DNA from: an uncultured Rivibacter sp.
GTDB lineage: Bacteria > Pseudomonadota > Gammaproteobacteria > Burkholderiales > Burkholderiaceae
NCBI GenBank assembly: GCA_946481025.1
Contig: CAMLNA010000019.1
Span: forward strand, 1 to 43,512
Direction: 5' to 3'
DNA length: 43,512 bases
The translations under genes and the position numbers were made by a program. Under the pieces are notes generated by a model. That model saw only the letters and a list, made by a program, of their open reading frames with translations. It was not told where the DNA came from and ran no database searches. Positions within the stretch are counted from its first letter, which is position 1, and every line of letters begins with the position of its first letter. Positions 30,494-39,634 of the stretch are shown one piece after another.

Positions 30494-31960
30494 TCAGAGC
30501 TGGCCTTGGCACACGTACTTCAGGTGCATGTAGTCATCGAGACCATGCACCGAGCCTTCACGCCCGTAGCCCGACTCCTTCACACCGCCGAACGGCGCGG
30601 CCTCGGCCGCAAGAGCTCCCTCGTTGACCCCCACCAGGCCGGTCTGCAGCGCGTCCACCATGCGCCAGATGCGGCGCACGTCGGTGGCATAGAAGTAGCC
30701 GGCCAGGCCGAACGGCGTGTCGTTGGCCGCGGCGATCACCTCGGCTTCGCTGTCGAACCGCGTCACCGCGACCAGCGGCCCGAAGGTCTCTTCGCAGGAG
30801 CAGGCCATGTCGCTGCCGGCTCCCACGACCAAGGTCGGGGCGAAGTAGTTGGCACCCAGGCCGGGCAACCGCGTGCCGCCGACCAGCACGGTGGCGCCGC
30901 GCGCGATCGCGTCATTGACGTGGCGCTCGATCTTCTCGACGGCTCGGGCGTTGATCATCGGGCCGACCTGCGACGTCGGCTCGCTGGCCGGTCCGACCTT
31001 CAGCGCCGAGATGCGCGCCGCCAGCTTGTCCACGAAGGCGTCGTGCACCTTCGAATGCACGAACACCCGATTCGGACACACGCAGGTCTGCCCGCCATTG
31101 CGGAACTTCGACACCATCAGCCCGTCGACTGCGGCGTCGAGGTCTGCATCTTCGAACACGATGAACGGTGCATTGCCGCCCAGCTCGAGCGAAACCCGCT
31201 TCACGGTGTCGGCCGCTCGCCGCGCCAGATGCTTGCCGACCGGCGTGGACCCGGTGAAGGTGATCTTGCGCACGCGCGGGTCGTCCAGCCATGCGTCGAC
31301 CACCTCCGGCGTGCGGGCGCGCGAGGCGGTCACGATGTTCAGCACGCCGGCGGGAACGCCCGCCTCTTCGGCCAGCTTGACGAGCGCGAGCGATGTGAGC
31401 GGTGTGTCTTCCGCCGGCTTGCATACCACGGTGCAACCCGCGGCCAGCGCCGGCGCGATCTTGCGCGCGATCATCGCGGCGGGAAAGTTCCAGGGCGTGA
31501 TCGCCGCGACGACGCCCACCGGCTCCTTCAGCGCAAACATGCGCCGCCCGGGCACCGCGGCCGGGATCAGTTCGCCGTTGGCCCGCGTGGCCTCCTCGGC
31601 AAACCACTCCACGTAGCTGGCCGCATAGGCCACCTCGCCGCGCCCTTCCGCAAGCGGCTTTCCCTGTTCGCGAGAGATGAGCCGGCCGAGGTCCTCCTGG
31701 TGGGAAACGATGAGATCGTTCCAGCGCTTGAGGATCTGCGCGCGCTGCTTGGCCGGCACGGCGCGCCACGCGGCAAAGGCCGCATGGGCTGCATCGACGG
31801 CGGCGCGTGCGTCGGCCGCACCGCTGTCGGGAACACTCGCGAACACGGCATCGGTCGCCGGGTCGCTCACGTCGAAGCGCCGGCCGTCACCTGCGTCGCA
31901 CCAGGCGCCGATCAGGTTGCGACCGGGCAGGAGATCGTCACGTTGCAAGCTCAAGGACAT
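30494..31960 (-). CDS. gabD: Succinate-semialdehyde dehydrogenase-like aldehyde dehydrogenase
   Basis: NAD(P)+-dependent aldehyde dehydrogenase of 488 residues. PWNFP (156-160), Lys181, the general base Glu259 in LELGGNAPF and the nucleophile Cys293 in GGQTCVCPNR, with the adjacent Cys295 typical of GabD, are visible. GabD-type enzymes oxidise succinic semialdehyde to succinate; glutarate semialdehyde and other omega-oxo acids are also accepted in the family. It is the last gene of the leftward importer operon and could consume the semialdehyde made by the divergent omega-aminotransferase. It converges with the racemase gene. Confidence 0.9.
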   Translation of the reverse strand: MSLSLQRDDLLPGRNLIGAWCDAGDGRRFDVSDPATDAVFASVPDSGAADARAAVDAAHAAFAAWRAVPAKQRAQILKRWNDLIVSHQEDLGRLISREQGKPLAEGRGEVAYAASYVEWFAEEATRANGELIPAAVPGRRMFALKEPVGVVAAITPWNFPAAMIARKIAPALAAGCTVVCKPAEDTPLTSLALVKLAEEAGVPAGVLNIVTASRARTPEVVDAWLDDPRVRKITFTGSTPVGKHLARRAADTVKRVSLELGGNAPFIVFEDADLDAAVDGLMVSKFRNGGQTCVCPNRVFVHSKVHDAFVDKLAARISALKVGPASEPTSQVGPMINARAVEKIERHVNDAIARGATVLVGGTRLPGLGANYFAPTLVVGAGSDMACSCEETFGPLVAVTRFDSEAEVIAAANDTPFGLAGYFYATDVRRIWRMVDALQTGLVGVNEGALAAEAAPFGGVKESGYGREGSVHGLDDYMHLKYVCQGQL

Positions 31961-32017
31961 GATGGTTTGCTGCGCATTGCGCCAAAGTTGTGGTTGAGGA
32001 AGGCAGACCCGCAGGGC

Positions 32018-33655
32018 TCAGACCGCCCGCAAGGCCGCCACCGGAGGCCGCGCGTCCAGCTCGTCGAGCCAGCCGCGCCGCAGCTCGGGCACCGCGCGTG
32101 CGAGCTGCTCGTAGTACGGGTGGTGCGGGCCACGGTCGTAGTCACGCCGCGCCACCTGCGTCAGCTTGCGGCCATGCTGCATCACCACGATCTCGTCGCA
32201 CACGGCGCGCACCGTGTGCAAGTCGTGGCTGATGAACAGGTACGACACGCCGAGATCGCGGCGAAGTTGCGCGATGAGGTCGAGCACGGCCGCGCCGACG
32301 ACCGTGTCCAGCGCCGAAGTGACTTCATCGCACAGGATCAGGTCCGGCTCGGCTGCCAACGCGCGCGCCAGGCTCACGCGCTGCTTCTGCCCTCCCGAGA
32401 GGCCGCCGGGCAGCCGTTGCGCCAGGGATTGCGGCAGCTGGACGAGATCGAGCAGTTCGCCGATGCGGCGCTGAAGGGCCGCGCCCCTCAGCCCCTTGTA
32501 GAACTGCAGCGGCCGCGCGAGGATGCGCTCGATCGTCTGCGAGGGGTTCAACGCGGTGTCTGCCGACTGGAAGACGATCTGGATGCGGCGCAGGTCATCA
32601 CGCGAACGCTGGCCCAGCAGCGGCTTCAGCTCGCGGCCGTGGAACTCCATGGTGCCGGCACACGGGCCCAGGAGCCCCGCCACCGCGCGTGCCAGCGTGG
32701 TCTTGCCCGAGCCCGATTCACCGATCACCCCGATGGCCTGACCACGGCGCAGCTCGAGATCGATGTCGCTGAGGATGGGGATCGCCGGCCGCCCGTCGGC
32801 GCCGCGGGGACCATAGCCCGCCGACACGCCGCGCAGCCTCAGCAGGAGCTCGGCGTCCTCCGGGAGCTGCGCCTGCGTCCGCGGAGCCGGACACGCTGCC
32901 GCGAGCAGGCGTTTCGTGTACTCGTTCTGCGGCGCGTCGAGCAGGCGTTCCGTGGCGTTCAGCTCGCGCATGCGGCCGTCGCGCAGCACCAGGATGCGAT
33001 CGGCCATCTGGGCCACCACCGCCAGGTCGTGGCTCACATACACCGCGGTCACGCCCCGCTCGCGCACGACACGGCGGAAGGCGCGCAAGACTTCGATCTG
33101 CGTCGTGACGTCCAGCGCGGTGGTGGGCTCGTCGAGGATCACCACCTCCGGGTCGGTGATGAGCGCCATCGCGGCCATCAGCCGCTGCAGCTGCCCGCCG
33201 GACACCTGGTGCGGGTAACGCGAGCCGATCGTCTCCGGATCGGGCAATGCCAGCTCGCGAAACAGCGCGATTGCCTTCAGCTCCGCCTCGGCGCGCCGCA
33301 GCTTGCCGTGGAGCACGGCGGGCTCCACCACCTGATCGATGATGCAGCGAGACGGGTTGAACGACGCCGCAGCGCTCTGCGCGATGTAGGCCACGGTGCG
33401 CCCGCGCAGTGCCCGCAGCTGGCGAGGCTTCAGCGCCAGCACGTCCACCTCGCCGACACGCACGGTGCCGCCCGAGATGCGGCAGCCGCGACGGGCATAG
33501 CCCATCAAGGCCAGCGCGGTGGTCGTCTTGCCCGAACCCGACTCGCCAATCAGCGCCAGCACTTCGCCAGGCTGGATGGAAAAGCTCAGCTGCTCGACCA
33601 GTGTGGCCTCGCCCGCGCTGACGCACAGGCCTTCGACGGCGACAGGGCTTCCCAT
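32018..33655 (-). CDS. Fused peptide/opine ABC transporter ATPase (DppD-DppF type)
   Basis: One 545-residue protein with two oligopeptide-type ATPase domains. Walker A motifs GESGSGKT are at 37-44 and 312-319, signatures VSGGQ at 151-155 and LSGGQ at 419-423, and Walker B VVILDEP at 171-177 and LILCDEV at 439-445, where the usual final proline is valine. Most Dpp/Opp systems encode these domains separately; fused forms (YejF, GsiA) are known. The start overlaps the stop of the dppC-like gene by one base (TGATG). It powers the adjacent BC permease pair. Confidence 0.93.
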   Translation of the reverse strand: MGSPVAVEGLCVSAGEATLVEQLSFSIQPGEVLALIGESGSGKTTTALALMGYARRGCRISGGTVRVGEVDVLALKPRQLRALRGRTVAYIAQSAAASFNPSRCIIDQVVEPAVLHGKLRRAEAELKAIALFRELALPDPETIGSRYPHQVSGGQLQRLMAAMALITDPEVVILDEPTTALDVTTQIEVLRAFRRVVRERGVTAVYVSHDLAVVAQMADRILVLRDGRMRELNATERLLDAPQNEYTKRLLAAACPAPRTQAQLPEDAELLLRLRGVSAGYGPRGADGRPAIPILSDIDLELRRGQAIGVIGESGSGKTTLARAVAGLLGPCAGTMEFHGRELKPLLGQRSRDDLRRIQIVFQSADTALNPSQTIERILARPLQFYKGLRGAALQRRIGELLDLVQLPQSLAQRLPGGLSGGQKQRVSLARALAAEPDLILCDEVTSALDTVVGAAVLDLIAQLRRDLGVSYLFISHDLHTVRAVCDEIVVMQHGRKLTQVARRDYDRGPHHPYYEQLARAVPELRRGWLDELDARPPVAALRAV

Positions 33656-34530
33656 CAGCGTGCTCCGCGTTCGCGGGCCACCCGGCCCGGCAGGTTGTCG
33701 ATCACCAGGTTGACCGCGATCGTGAGGCTCGCGATCGCCGCCGAGGGCGCGATGACGGACGCACCGCCATCGGCCAGCGCGCCGATGTTCTCGCGCACGA
33801 GCGAACCCCAGTCGGCCACCGGTGGCTGAACGCCCAGACCAAGGAAGCTCAGGCTCGCCAGCAGCAGCACGATGTAGACGAAACGCAGCCCCAGGTCGGC
33901 CAGCATCGGCCCGGTGATGTTGGGCAGGATCTCCCGCAGCATCACGTACAGCGTGCCCTCGCCGCGGGTGCGTGCCACCGTCACGTAGTCCAGCGCGTTG
34001 ATGTTCACGGCCAGCGAGCGCGCGATGCGGTAGGCGCCCGGCACGTAGATGACCGCCGCGGTGATGATGAGCATGGTGATCGATGAGCCGAAGCCCGCCA
34101 CCATCAGCAGCGCGAGCATCTTGCCCGGGATCGCCGTCAGCGTGTCCAGCCCGCGGCTCAGCACGGCGTCTATCCACCGGCCGCTGGCGGCCGCCAGCAG
34201 CGCGAGCAGCGTGCCGGTGCTGCTGGCCAGCAGCGTGGCGACCAGCGCCACGCCCACGGTGTATCGCGCGCCTTCGATCACACGGGCCAGCATGTCGCGG
34301 CCCAGGTAGTCGGTGCCCAGCCAATGGGCCCTGCTGATGGGCGCGAACACGTCGCCCCCGCCCATGGCCCCGCTGCGCGACAGCAGCGCCGGGCCGAACA
34401 AGGCGGCCAGCATCCAGAACGCGAGCACGAGCAGGCCCAGGGTGCCCCAGACGCCGAACTGCGAGAACCGCCCGCCGCGCGCACGCGCCACCGGCGGAGG
34501 AAGGTTGCCTGAAGTGGGTACGGTCAACAT
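33655..34530 (-). CDS. Peptide/opine ABC transporter permease (DppC type)
   Basis: A 291-residue inner-membrane permease. One N-terminal helix (LGLLVLAFWMLAALFGPALL) precedes the BPD_transp_1 domain with helices around VGVALVATLLASSTGTLLAL. The family EAA-like loop (YVTVARTRGEGTLYVMLREILPNI) contacts the ATPase. DppC-specific text includes HWLGTDYLGRDMLARVIEGAR. It lies 10 nt after the dppB-like gene and overlaps the ATPase gene. Together they form a class II peptide/nickel/opine importer. Confidence 0.93.
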   Translation of the reverse strand: MLTVPTSGNLPPPVARARGGRFSQFGVWGTLGLLVLAFWMLAALFGPALLSRSGAMGGGDVFAPISRAHWLGTDYLGRDMLARVIEGARYTVGVALVATLLASSTGTLLALLAAASGRWIDAVLSRGLDTLTAIPGKMLALLMVAGFGSSITMLIITAAVIYVPGAYRIARSLAVNINALDYVTVARTRGEGTLYVMLREILPNITGPMLADLGLRFVYIVLLLASLSFLGLGVQPPVADWGSLVRENIGALADGGASVIAPSAAIASLTIAVNLVIDNLPGRVARERGAR

Positions 34531-34540
34531 GACTTGGACC

Positions 34541-35500
34541 TCAGCGATGCCGCAGCCGCGGGTTGGCGACGATGCCGCAGACGTCGGCGGTCGTCACGAG
34601 GATCAGGTAGGCCGCGCAGAACAGCATCGCGCAGGCCTGCACCAGCGGCATGTCGCGCTGGGAAACGCCGTCCACCATGAGCTTTGCGATGCCTGGGTAG
34701 TTGAAGATCGTCTCGACGATGATCACGCCGCCCAGCAGGTATGAAAGGCTCAGCGCCACCGCGTTGGCAATCGGGCCGACGGCGTTGGGCAACGCGTGCG
34801 CCAGCACCATGCGCAGCGGTGACGCCCCCTTCAGGCGCACCATTTCGATGTATGGCGCCTCGAGCTGGTCGATCACGGCGGCGCGGGTCATCCGCATCAT
34901 CTGCGCAACGATCACGCAGCACAGCGTCAGCACCGGCATCGCGAACGCCTGCAGCATCTGCCCGAGCGACTCGATGTCGTTCACGTAGGAAAGCGCCGGG
35001 AGCCAGCGCAGCTGGACCGCGAAGACCAGCACCGCCAGCGTCGCGACGAGGAACTCCGGCACCGAGACGATGGCCACCGCGCCGGTCGATGCGGCCCGGT
35101 CGAACCAGGAGCCCCGCCACACCGCAGCCGCCACGCCGAGCGTCAGCGCGATCGGCACCGAGAACAGCGCCGTCACGGCCGCCAGCAGCAGGGAGTTGGG
35201 CAATCGGCTCGCGATCAGCTCCCTGACCGGCAGCTGGGTGGTGGACGAATTGCCCAGTTCGCCTCGCACCAGCCCCGAGAGCCAGCGCAGGTAGCGCTCG
35301 GGAGCCGGCACGTCCAGGCCCATCCGCGCCCGCAGCGCGGCCAGCGCCTCGGGCGTGGCCTCCTGGCCCAGCTGCTCCTGTGCGGCGTCGCCGGGCAGCA
35401 CCGCGGTGATCGCGAACACGACCACCGAGACGGCCAGCAGGGACAGCAGCGCCAGCGCGACGCGCTGGGCCAGCAACACGACAATGACGCGATTCAGCAT
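34541..35500 (-). CDS. Peptide/opine ABC transporter permease (DppB type)
   Basis: A 319-residue inner-membrane permease. It starts with the DppB helix RVALALLSLLAVSVVVFAIT and the motif LPGDAAQEQLGQEATPEAL; the ATPase-contact loop reads YIEMVRLKGASPLRMVLAHALPNA. The start MLNRVIVVLL was chosen over an ATG 20 codons upstream because that stretch is polar and lies in the gap after the binding-protein gene. Neighbours are the substrate-binding protein upstream and the DppC partner downstream. Confidence 0.92.
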   Translation of the reverse strand: MLNRVIVVLLAQRVALALLSLLAVSVVVFAITAVLPGDAAQEQLGQEATPEALAALRARMGLDVPAPERYLRWLSGLVRGELGNSSTTQLPVRELIASRLPNSLLLAAVTALFSVPIALTLGVAAAVWRGSWFDRAASTGAVAIVSVPEFLVATLAVLVFAVQLRWLPALSYVNDIESLGQMLQAFAMPVLTLCCVIVAQMMRMTRAAVIDQLEAPYIEMVRLKGASPLRMVLAHALPNAVGPIANAVALSLSYLLGGVIIVETIFNYPGIAKLMVDGVSQRDMPLVQACAMLFCAAYLILVTTADVCGIVANPRLRHR

Positions 35501-35534
35501 GACGTCCTCACCGCCAAGGCGCTTCGGGCGCGGC

Positions 35535-37148
35535 TCATTCGAGCCACACGTTTTCGGCAAAGTTGTAGCCCATCAACCCGCCGAGCGGGATGGGCGACAG
35601 GCCCTTGAGCTTCTTGCTGTGGCCGTCGAGGCTGGCCAGGAACATCGGAATGCCGATGCCGGCCTCCTGGTGGATCATGGTCTGCAGGTCGGCGTACATC
35701 TGCCTGCGCTTCGCGGTATCGGTCTCGGCGCGGGCGGCCTGCAGCAGCTGGTCGAACTTCGCGCTCTTCCAGCGTGACTCGTTCCAAGGCGCGTCGGACT
35801 TGAAGAACTGCGTCAGCAGGATGTCGGCACTCGGGCGGGGGTTGATGTTGCCGAAGCCGACCGCGCTGTTGAGCCAGTGGTTCGACCAGTACCCATCGGC
35901 CGGCATGCGCTTGACGTCGAGAGACAGGCCGATGCTCTGCGCGGTCTGCTGCAGCATCAGTGCCATCTCCACGGAGTTGAGCGCCGCCGGCGATGCGACG
36001 ATCGGCACCGCGCCCGTGACACCCGACTTCTGCAGGTGGTACTTGGCCTTGTCCAGGTCGAACGCCCGTTGCGGCAGTCCGGCGAAGTAGAACCGGTTGG
36101 TCGGGTCGATCGGCTGGTCATTGCCGACCACTGCCTGGTCGAGAGCGATCGTCTTCCTCATCTGATCGCGATCGAACAGGTGCTTCATGGCCAGCACGAA
36201 GTCGGCGTTGGCCCCGGGCCCCATGTCCTTGCGCATGATCAGGTCGGAATACTGGCCCGACTGCGTCTTGAAGATCGCATAGCCCGGCGTCGCGTTGATG
36301 CGCGCGATCGAGCGCGGGTTGACCGCGGCAACGAGATCCATGCCCCCCGAAAGAAGCGCGTTGACGCGGGCGCTCTCGTCGGCGATGCCGACGAACTCGA
36401 TCTCGTCCAGGTACGGCTTGCCCGGCTTCCAGTAGCGCTCATTGCGCACCACGACGGAGCGAACGCCGGGCTTGAACTCCTTCAGCTTGTAGGGCCCGGT
36501 GCCGATGCCGGCGGCGAAGTCCGTGGTGCCGTCCTTGACGATGTGGAAATGGAAGGTGCCCAGGATCACCGGCAGGTCCGCGTTCGGCGACACGAGCACG
36601 ACCGTGACCTCGTCGGGGCCGCTGGCCTTCACGCTCTCGATCTGGTCGGCGAGTGCCTTGGCCTTCGACGCGGTGGCCGGGTCCTTGTGGCGCAACAGCG
36701 AAAACACCACGTCGGCCGGCGAGAGCGGCTTGCCGTCATGGAACTGCACGCCCTTGCGCAGCTTGAACACCCAGGTCTTCGCATCGCTCGTGGCAAACGA
36801 CTCGGCCAGCGCGGGCTGCGGCGCGAGGCTGCCGTCCAGCGAAGTCAGGCCGTTGTAGAGCATGTTGCCGCGTGAGTAGTCGGTCTGGTTCGACTGCTTG
36901 GCCGGGTCGAGCGTGTCGGTCGCCGCGGCCGTCATACCGGCAACGCGGATCCTGCCGCCTCGCCTGGGCGTCTGTGCATGCACTGACATGGCGGTGCCGG
37001 CCAGCGAGCCGGCCAGCGTGGCCTGCATGCCGCCGGCCATCAGCATCGCGAGCACGTCGCGCCGGCTGGCGCCGCGTTGCAAAGCGGTCATCAACCGCTG
37101 GCTTTCATGCGGGCCGACCAAGGCCTCGAGTTGCTTTCGTTCGGTCAT
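35535..37148 (-). CDS. Family 5 substrate-binding protein, probable Tat export
   Basis: Periplasmic extracellular solute-binding protein of the peptide/nickel/opine family (SBP_bac_5), 537 residues. A twin-arginine signal (ASRRDVLAMLMAGG followed by a hydrophobic segment and the AxA-like site SVHAQ) lies about 25 residues inside the N-terminus. The mature protein carries ALAESFATSDAKTWVFKLRK then GVQFHDGKPLSPADVVFSL, the family signature. Two-lobe family members bind peptides, opines, sugars or amino acid derivatives; the ligand here cannot be read. Tat export would let it fold in the cytosol. It precedes the permease genes in one operon. Confidence 0.92.
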   Translation of the reverse strand: MTERKQLEALVGPHESQRLMTALQRGASRRDVLAMLMAGGMQATLAGSLAGTAMSVHAQTPRRGGRIRVAGMTAAATDTLDPAKQSNQTDYSRGNMLYNGLTSLDGSLAPQPALAESFATSDAKTWVFKLRKGVQFHDGKPLSPADVVFSLLRHKDPATASKAKALADQIESVKASGPDEVTVVLVSPNADLPVILGTFHFHIVKDGTTDFAAGIGTGPYKLKEFKPGVRSVVVRNERYWKPGKPYLDEIEFVGIADESARVNALLSGGMDLVAAVNPRSIARINATPGYAIFKTQSGQYSDLIMRKDMGPGANADFVLAMKHLFDRDQMRKTIALDQAVVGNDQPIDPTNRFYFAGLPQRAFDLDKAKYHLQKSGVTGAVPIVASPAALNSVEMALMLQQTAQSIGLSLDVKRMPADGYWSNHWLNSAVGFGNINPRPSADILLTQFFKSDAPWNESRWKSAKFDQLLQAARAETDTAKRRQMYADLQTMIHQEAGIGIPMFLASLDGHSKKLKGLSPIPLGGLMGYNFAENVWLE

Positions 37149-37206
37149 GTCTCGCTCCAGGTGGGGGTTGTCGTCTTTCGGTGCAGGTCGGTCTGAAGGA
37201 GCTGCC

Positions 37207-38499
37207 TCAGGCGAGGCGGTCCTTCAGGCTGTAGTACAGGCCTATCGCGGGGAGGAACCAGGGCGGCCCGAAGTGGCCAGGGATGGCAGGCCAGCTGCGG
37301 CCTTGCCACGGGTTGGCATCGCGGTCGCCGGCCATCACGGCCGCCATGCGCTCGCCCATCAGCACCGACATCTGAGTGCCGTGGCCGCTGTATCCCATCG
37401 AGTAGAAGGCGCCGTCGCGTTCGCCGGCGTGCGGCAGGCGGTCCTGCGTCATGTCGACCAGGCCGCCCCAGCAATAGTCGAGGCGCACGCCCGCCAGCGA
37501 CGGGAACATCTGCTCGAGCCCGGCGCGCAGGATCTCGCCGCTCTTCGCATCGGACGTCGGGCTGGTGACCGCAAAGCGCGCCCGGCCCCCGAACACCAGC
37601 CGGTGGTCGGGCGTCAGGCGAAAGTAGTGATGGATGTTGGCGATCGTCACGTAGGTGCGCCTCTCACGCAGGAGCGCGCGCGCGCGCTCTGCGCCCAGCG
37701 GCTCGGTCACCACGATGAAGCTGCCGATCGGCACGATGCGCCGGCGCAGCCAGCCGAAGCTGCCGTAGCCGCCGTGGCGAGCCGCTCCGGTGGCCAGCAG
37801 CACCTGCGCCGCCTTGATGCTGCCGCGGTCCGTGTGCACGACGTGCGCCTGCCCCTGCCCCAGGCGCTCGAGTCTAGTGACGCAGGTGCCGAGATGGATC
37901 CGTGCACCACGCCGTTGCGCAACCTCTGCAAGGCCATTCGCAAAACGGCCCATGTGCATCTGGCCGCTGCGCTTGTAGAGCAGGCCGCCCTCGAAGCGGT
38001 CGCTCGCGACCTCCGAGCGCACGCGGGCCGCATCGAGGACCTCGATGTCGACGTCGACGCGGTCGTTGCGCAGGCGTTCGGCGCTGCGCTTGAGCGCCTC
38101 GAGGTGGGCTGGTCGGGTGGCGAGCTTGAGCTTGCCGGTGCGCGTGAAGTCGCAGTCGATGGCCTCCTCGCGCACGATGCGCTCGACTGCATCGACCGCC
38201 GCGTCATAGGCCTGGTACCACGACCGCGCCCGTTCCACGCCGACCCTGGCGGCGACTTCGGCATAGTCCACCGCCAGCCCGTTGTTGACGTGTCCGCCAT
38301 TGCGGCCCGAAGCCTCGGCGGCCACGCGGTTGCCCGCCTCGAGCACGACCACCGAAGCACCGCGCCGCGTCAGAGCCCGCGCCGCCGACAATCCGGTGAA
38401 GCCGCCGCCCACGATGGCGACGTCGCACTGCGCCGGCAGATCCCTCATCTCCGGCGTGAAGGCCGGCGTTGAGGCAGTCCAGTACGACTCGAGCTTCAT
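37207..38499 (-). CDS. DAO-family FAD-dependent oxidoreductase
   Basis: A 430-residue flavoprotein. The N-terminal FAD motif is VAIVGGGFTGLSAARAL at 27-43 with the acidic end EAG at about 54-56, and GRNGGHVNNGL follows, a segment seen in the gamma-glutamylputrescine oxidase/PuuB branch. The C-terminal GYSGHGTQMSVLMGERMA closes the FAD site. Enzymes of this family oxidise amines or amino acids to imines with oxygen or a quinone as acceptor. In this island a role on a secondary or primary amine substrate is plausible. It lies between the binding-protein gene and the HAD gene, on one strand. Confidence 0.9.
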   Translation of the reverse strand: MKLESYWTASTPAFTPEMRDLPAQCDVAIVGGGFTGLSAARALTRRGASVVVLEAGNRVAAEASGRNGGHVNNGLAVDYAEVAARVGVERARSWYQAYDAAVDAVERIVREEAIDCDFTRTGKLKLATRPAHLEALKRSAERLRNDRVDVDIEVLDAARVRSEVASDRFEGGLLYKRSGQMHMGRFANGLAEVAQRRGARIHLGTCVTRLERLGQGQAHVVHTDRGSIKAAQVLLATGAARHGGYGSFGWLRRRIVPIGSFIVVTEPLGAERARALLRERRTYVTIANIHHYFRLTPDHRLVFGGRARFAVTSPTSDAKSGEILRAGLEQMFPSLAGVRLDYCWGGLVDMTQDRLPHAGERDGAFYSMGYSGHGTQMSVLMGERMAAVMAGDRDANPWQGRSWPAIPGHFGPPWFLPAIGLYYSLKDRLA

Positions 38500-38512
38500 G
38501 GCGCGCCGCCGC

Positions 38513-39178
38513 TCAAAGGCCCACGACGCCCGGCAGGCCGCCGATGTCCTGGATCTCGACGTAGCGATAGGCCGGGTTGCCCGGACCATGGCCGCGGTTG
38601 ACGAAGACCTTGTTGACGATGCCGATGTCGTCGGCGGACATCAGGTCGTAGCGCAGGCTGGAGGACACGTGCAGCAGGTCTTCCGGGTTGCAGCCCAGCG
38701 AATCGATCATGAACTCGAAGGCCTTCAGCCTCGGCTTGTAGGCTTGCGCCTGCTGCGCGGTGTAGACGCGGTGGAAGGGTGCCCCGAGCATCGCGACGTT
38801 CTTCTGGATCTCGTGATCCATCGCGTTCGACAGGATCACCAGCGGGATCTCCTTGGCCACCTTGGCCAGGCCGGCAGGGACATCGCCGTGCGGCCCCCAG
38901 GTGGGCACCGCGTCGACGTAGCGCTGGGCCTCGGCGTCGAGATACTGCAGCCGCCACTTCCTGCACAGCCGCCGCACCGCGTTCTTCAGCACCACGTCGT
39001 ACGGCTGCCAGTCGCCGAGCACTTCGTCGAACCGGTAGGCGGTGAAGTCGGCGATGAACTGCTCCATGCGGTCGGCCGGCACCCGGTCGGCAAAGATCTC
39101 GCGCGTCAGCTCGCCCATGCGGAAGCGAGTCAGCGTGCCGTAGCAATCGAAGGTGATGTATTTGGGTCGGAAGGTCAT
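38513..39178 (-). CDS. HAD-superfamily hydrolase, haloacid dehalogenase type II-like
   Basis: A 221-residue HAD hydrolase. Motif I is FDCYGTLTRF with nucleophile Asp11; motif II is VILSNAMD; the motif III lysine lies in AYKPRLKAFEFM; the acidic motif IV region reads HVSSSLRYDLMSADDIGI. True L-2-haloacid dehalogenases have SSNxxD at that last place and an Arg-containing LWRQKQLEY segment; here the Asn is a Ser and that segment is not seen. So dehalogenation is doubtful, and a phosphatase-like or other hydrolytic role is more likely. It is the first gene of the leftward operon, 13 nt before the oxidase gene. Confidence 0.88.
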   Translation of the reverse strand: MTFRPKYITFDCYGTLTRFRMGELTREIFADRVPADRMEQFIADFTAYRFDEVLGDWQPYDVVLKNAVRRLCRKWRLQYLDAEAQRYVDAVPTWGPHGDVPAGLAKVAKEIPLVILSNAMDHEIQKNVAMLGAPFHRVYTAQQAQAYKPRLKAFEFMIDSLGCNPEDLLHVSSSLRYDLMSADDIGIVNKVFVNRGHGPGNPAYRYVEIQDIGGLPGVVGL

Positions 39179-39634
39179 GTCTCGTCTCTCTGGTGGTGGG
39201 CTGTCATCTGGGCGTCATTGCAGCATGTCAGCACGGTTGGCGATGGTGATTTGCGGGTCCTCAAGCAAGCAAACTGCGGTTTGCGCGGGGCGGCACGGCA
39301 TGCCATGCCGTGCGCACACAAGTCGTGCGTCCTGCACCTGCTGCCGCCCCGATGTGGCACCCGGCGGTGCGCGGCAAAGCAGGCAACCGGGCGCTCCGCA
39401 CCGCAACCGATTCAGATAGAGGCATCTCGCTGCTCCGCTCGTGGAATGCGAAAAATGGTAGGCGGCGCCCCGCGGCATTTGTGCCTGTTCACGACCGGGC
39501 GGCAGCAGGTAATCGCAAACCTGCGCCCTCTTGCAGCGTTAGCTTGCGAATTGCTCCGAGCCCCCTCTTCCGGCTGGCGCATGGCTTCGAAAACAACCAA
39601 GATAGCCAGGCCAATTGACCGGGAGACAGACCAT
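39179..39634. other. Divergent 456-bp control region of the catabolic island
   Basis: I see no convincing gene. The region separates the leftward HAD/oxidase/importer operon from the rightward GNAT/dehydrogenase pair. It contains two close dyads (39269-39284 and 39293-39313) and a third weaker one (GCAGGT/ACCTGC near 39506-39525). No promoter hexamers stand out. The rightward gene has a GGGAGA ribosome-binding site at 39621-39626. Regulation by the Lrp-family protein at the end of the window is a reasonable guess. Confidence 0.55.
39269..39313. promoter_or_regulatory. Paired palindromes, candidate regulator sites
   Basis: The first dyad is GCAAAC-TGCG-GTTTGC (39269-39284). The second is a near-perfect 21-bp palindrome with arms GCACGGCATG and CATGCCGTGC around a single central C (39293-39313). 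They lie 8 bp apart in the divergent gap. The arrangement suits a dimeric regulator or two cooperating ones. Neither matches the E. coli Lrp consensus closely, so the binding protein is unknown. Confidence 0.45.

Noticed and set aside
30389..33829. 1146-codon plus-strand frame
   Set aside because: Runs antisense through gabD and the fused ATPase, with His/Arg/Gln-rich text and no domains; a shadow.
39310..39618. 102-codon plus-strand frame in the divergent gap
   Set aside because: No ribosome-binding site, no motif, low-complexity Arg/Ala/Pro content; treated as non-coding.
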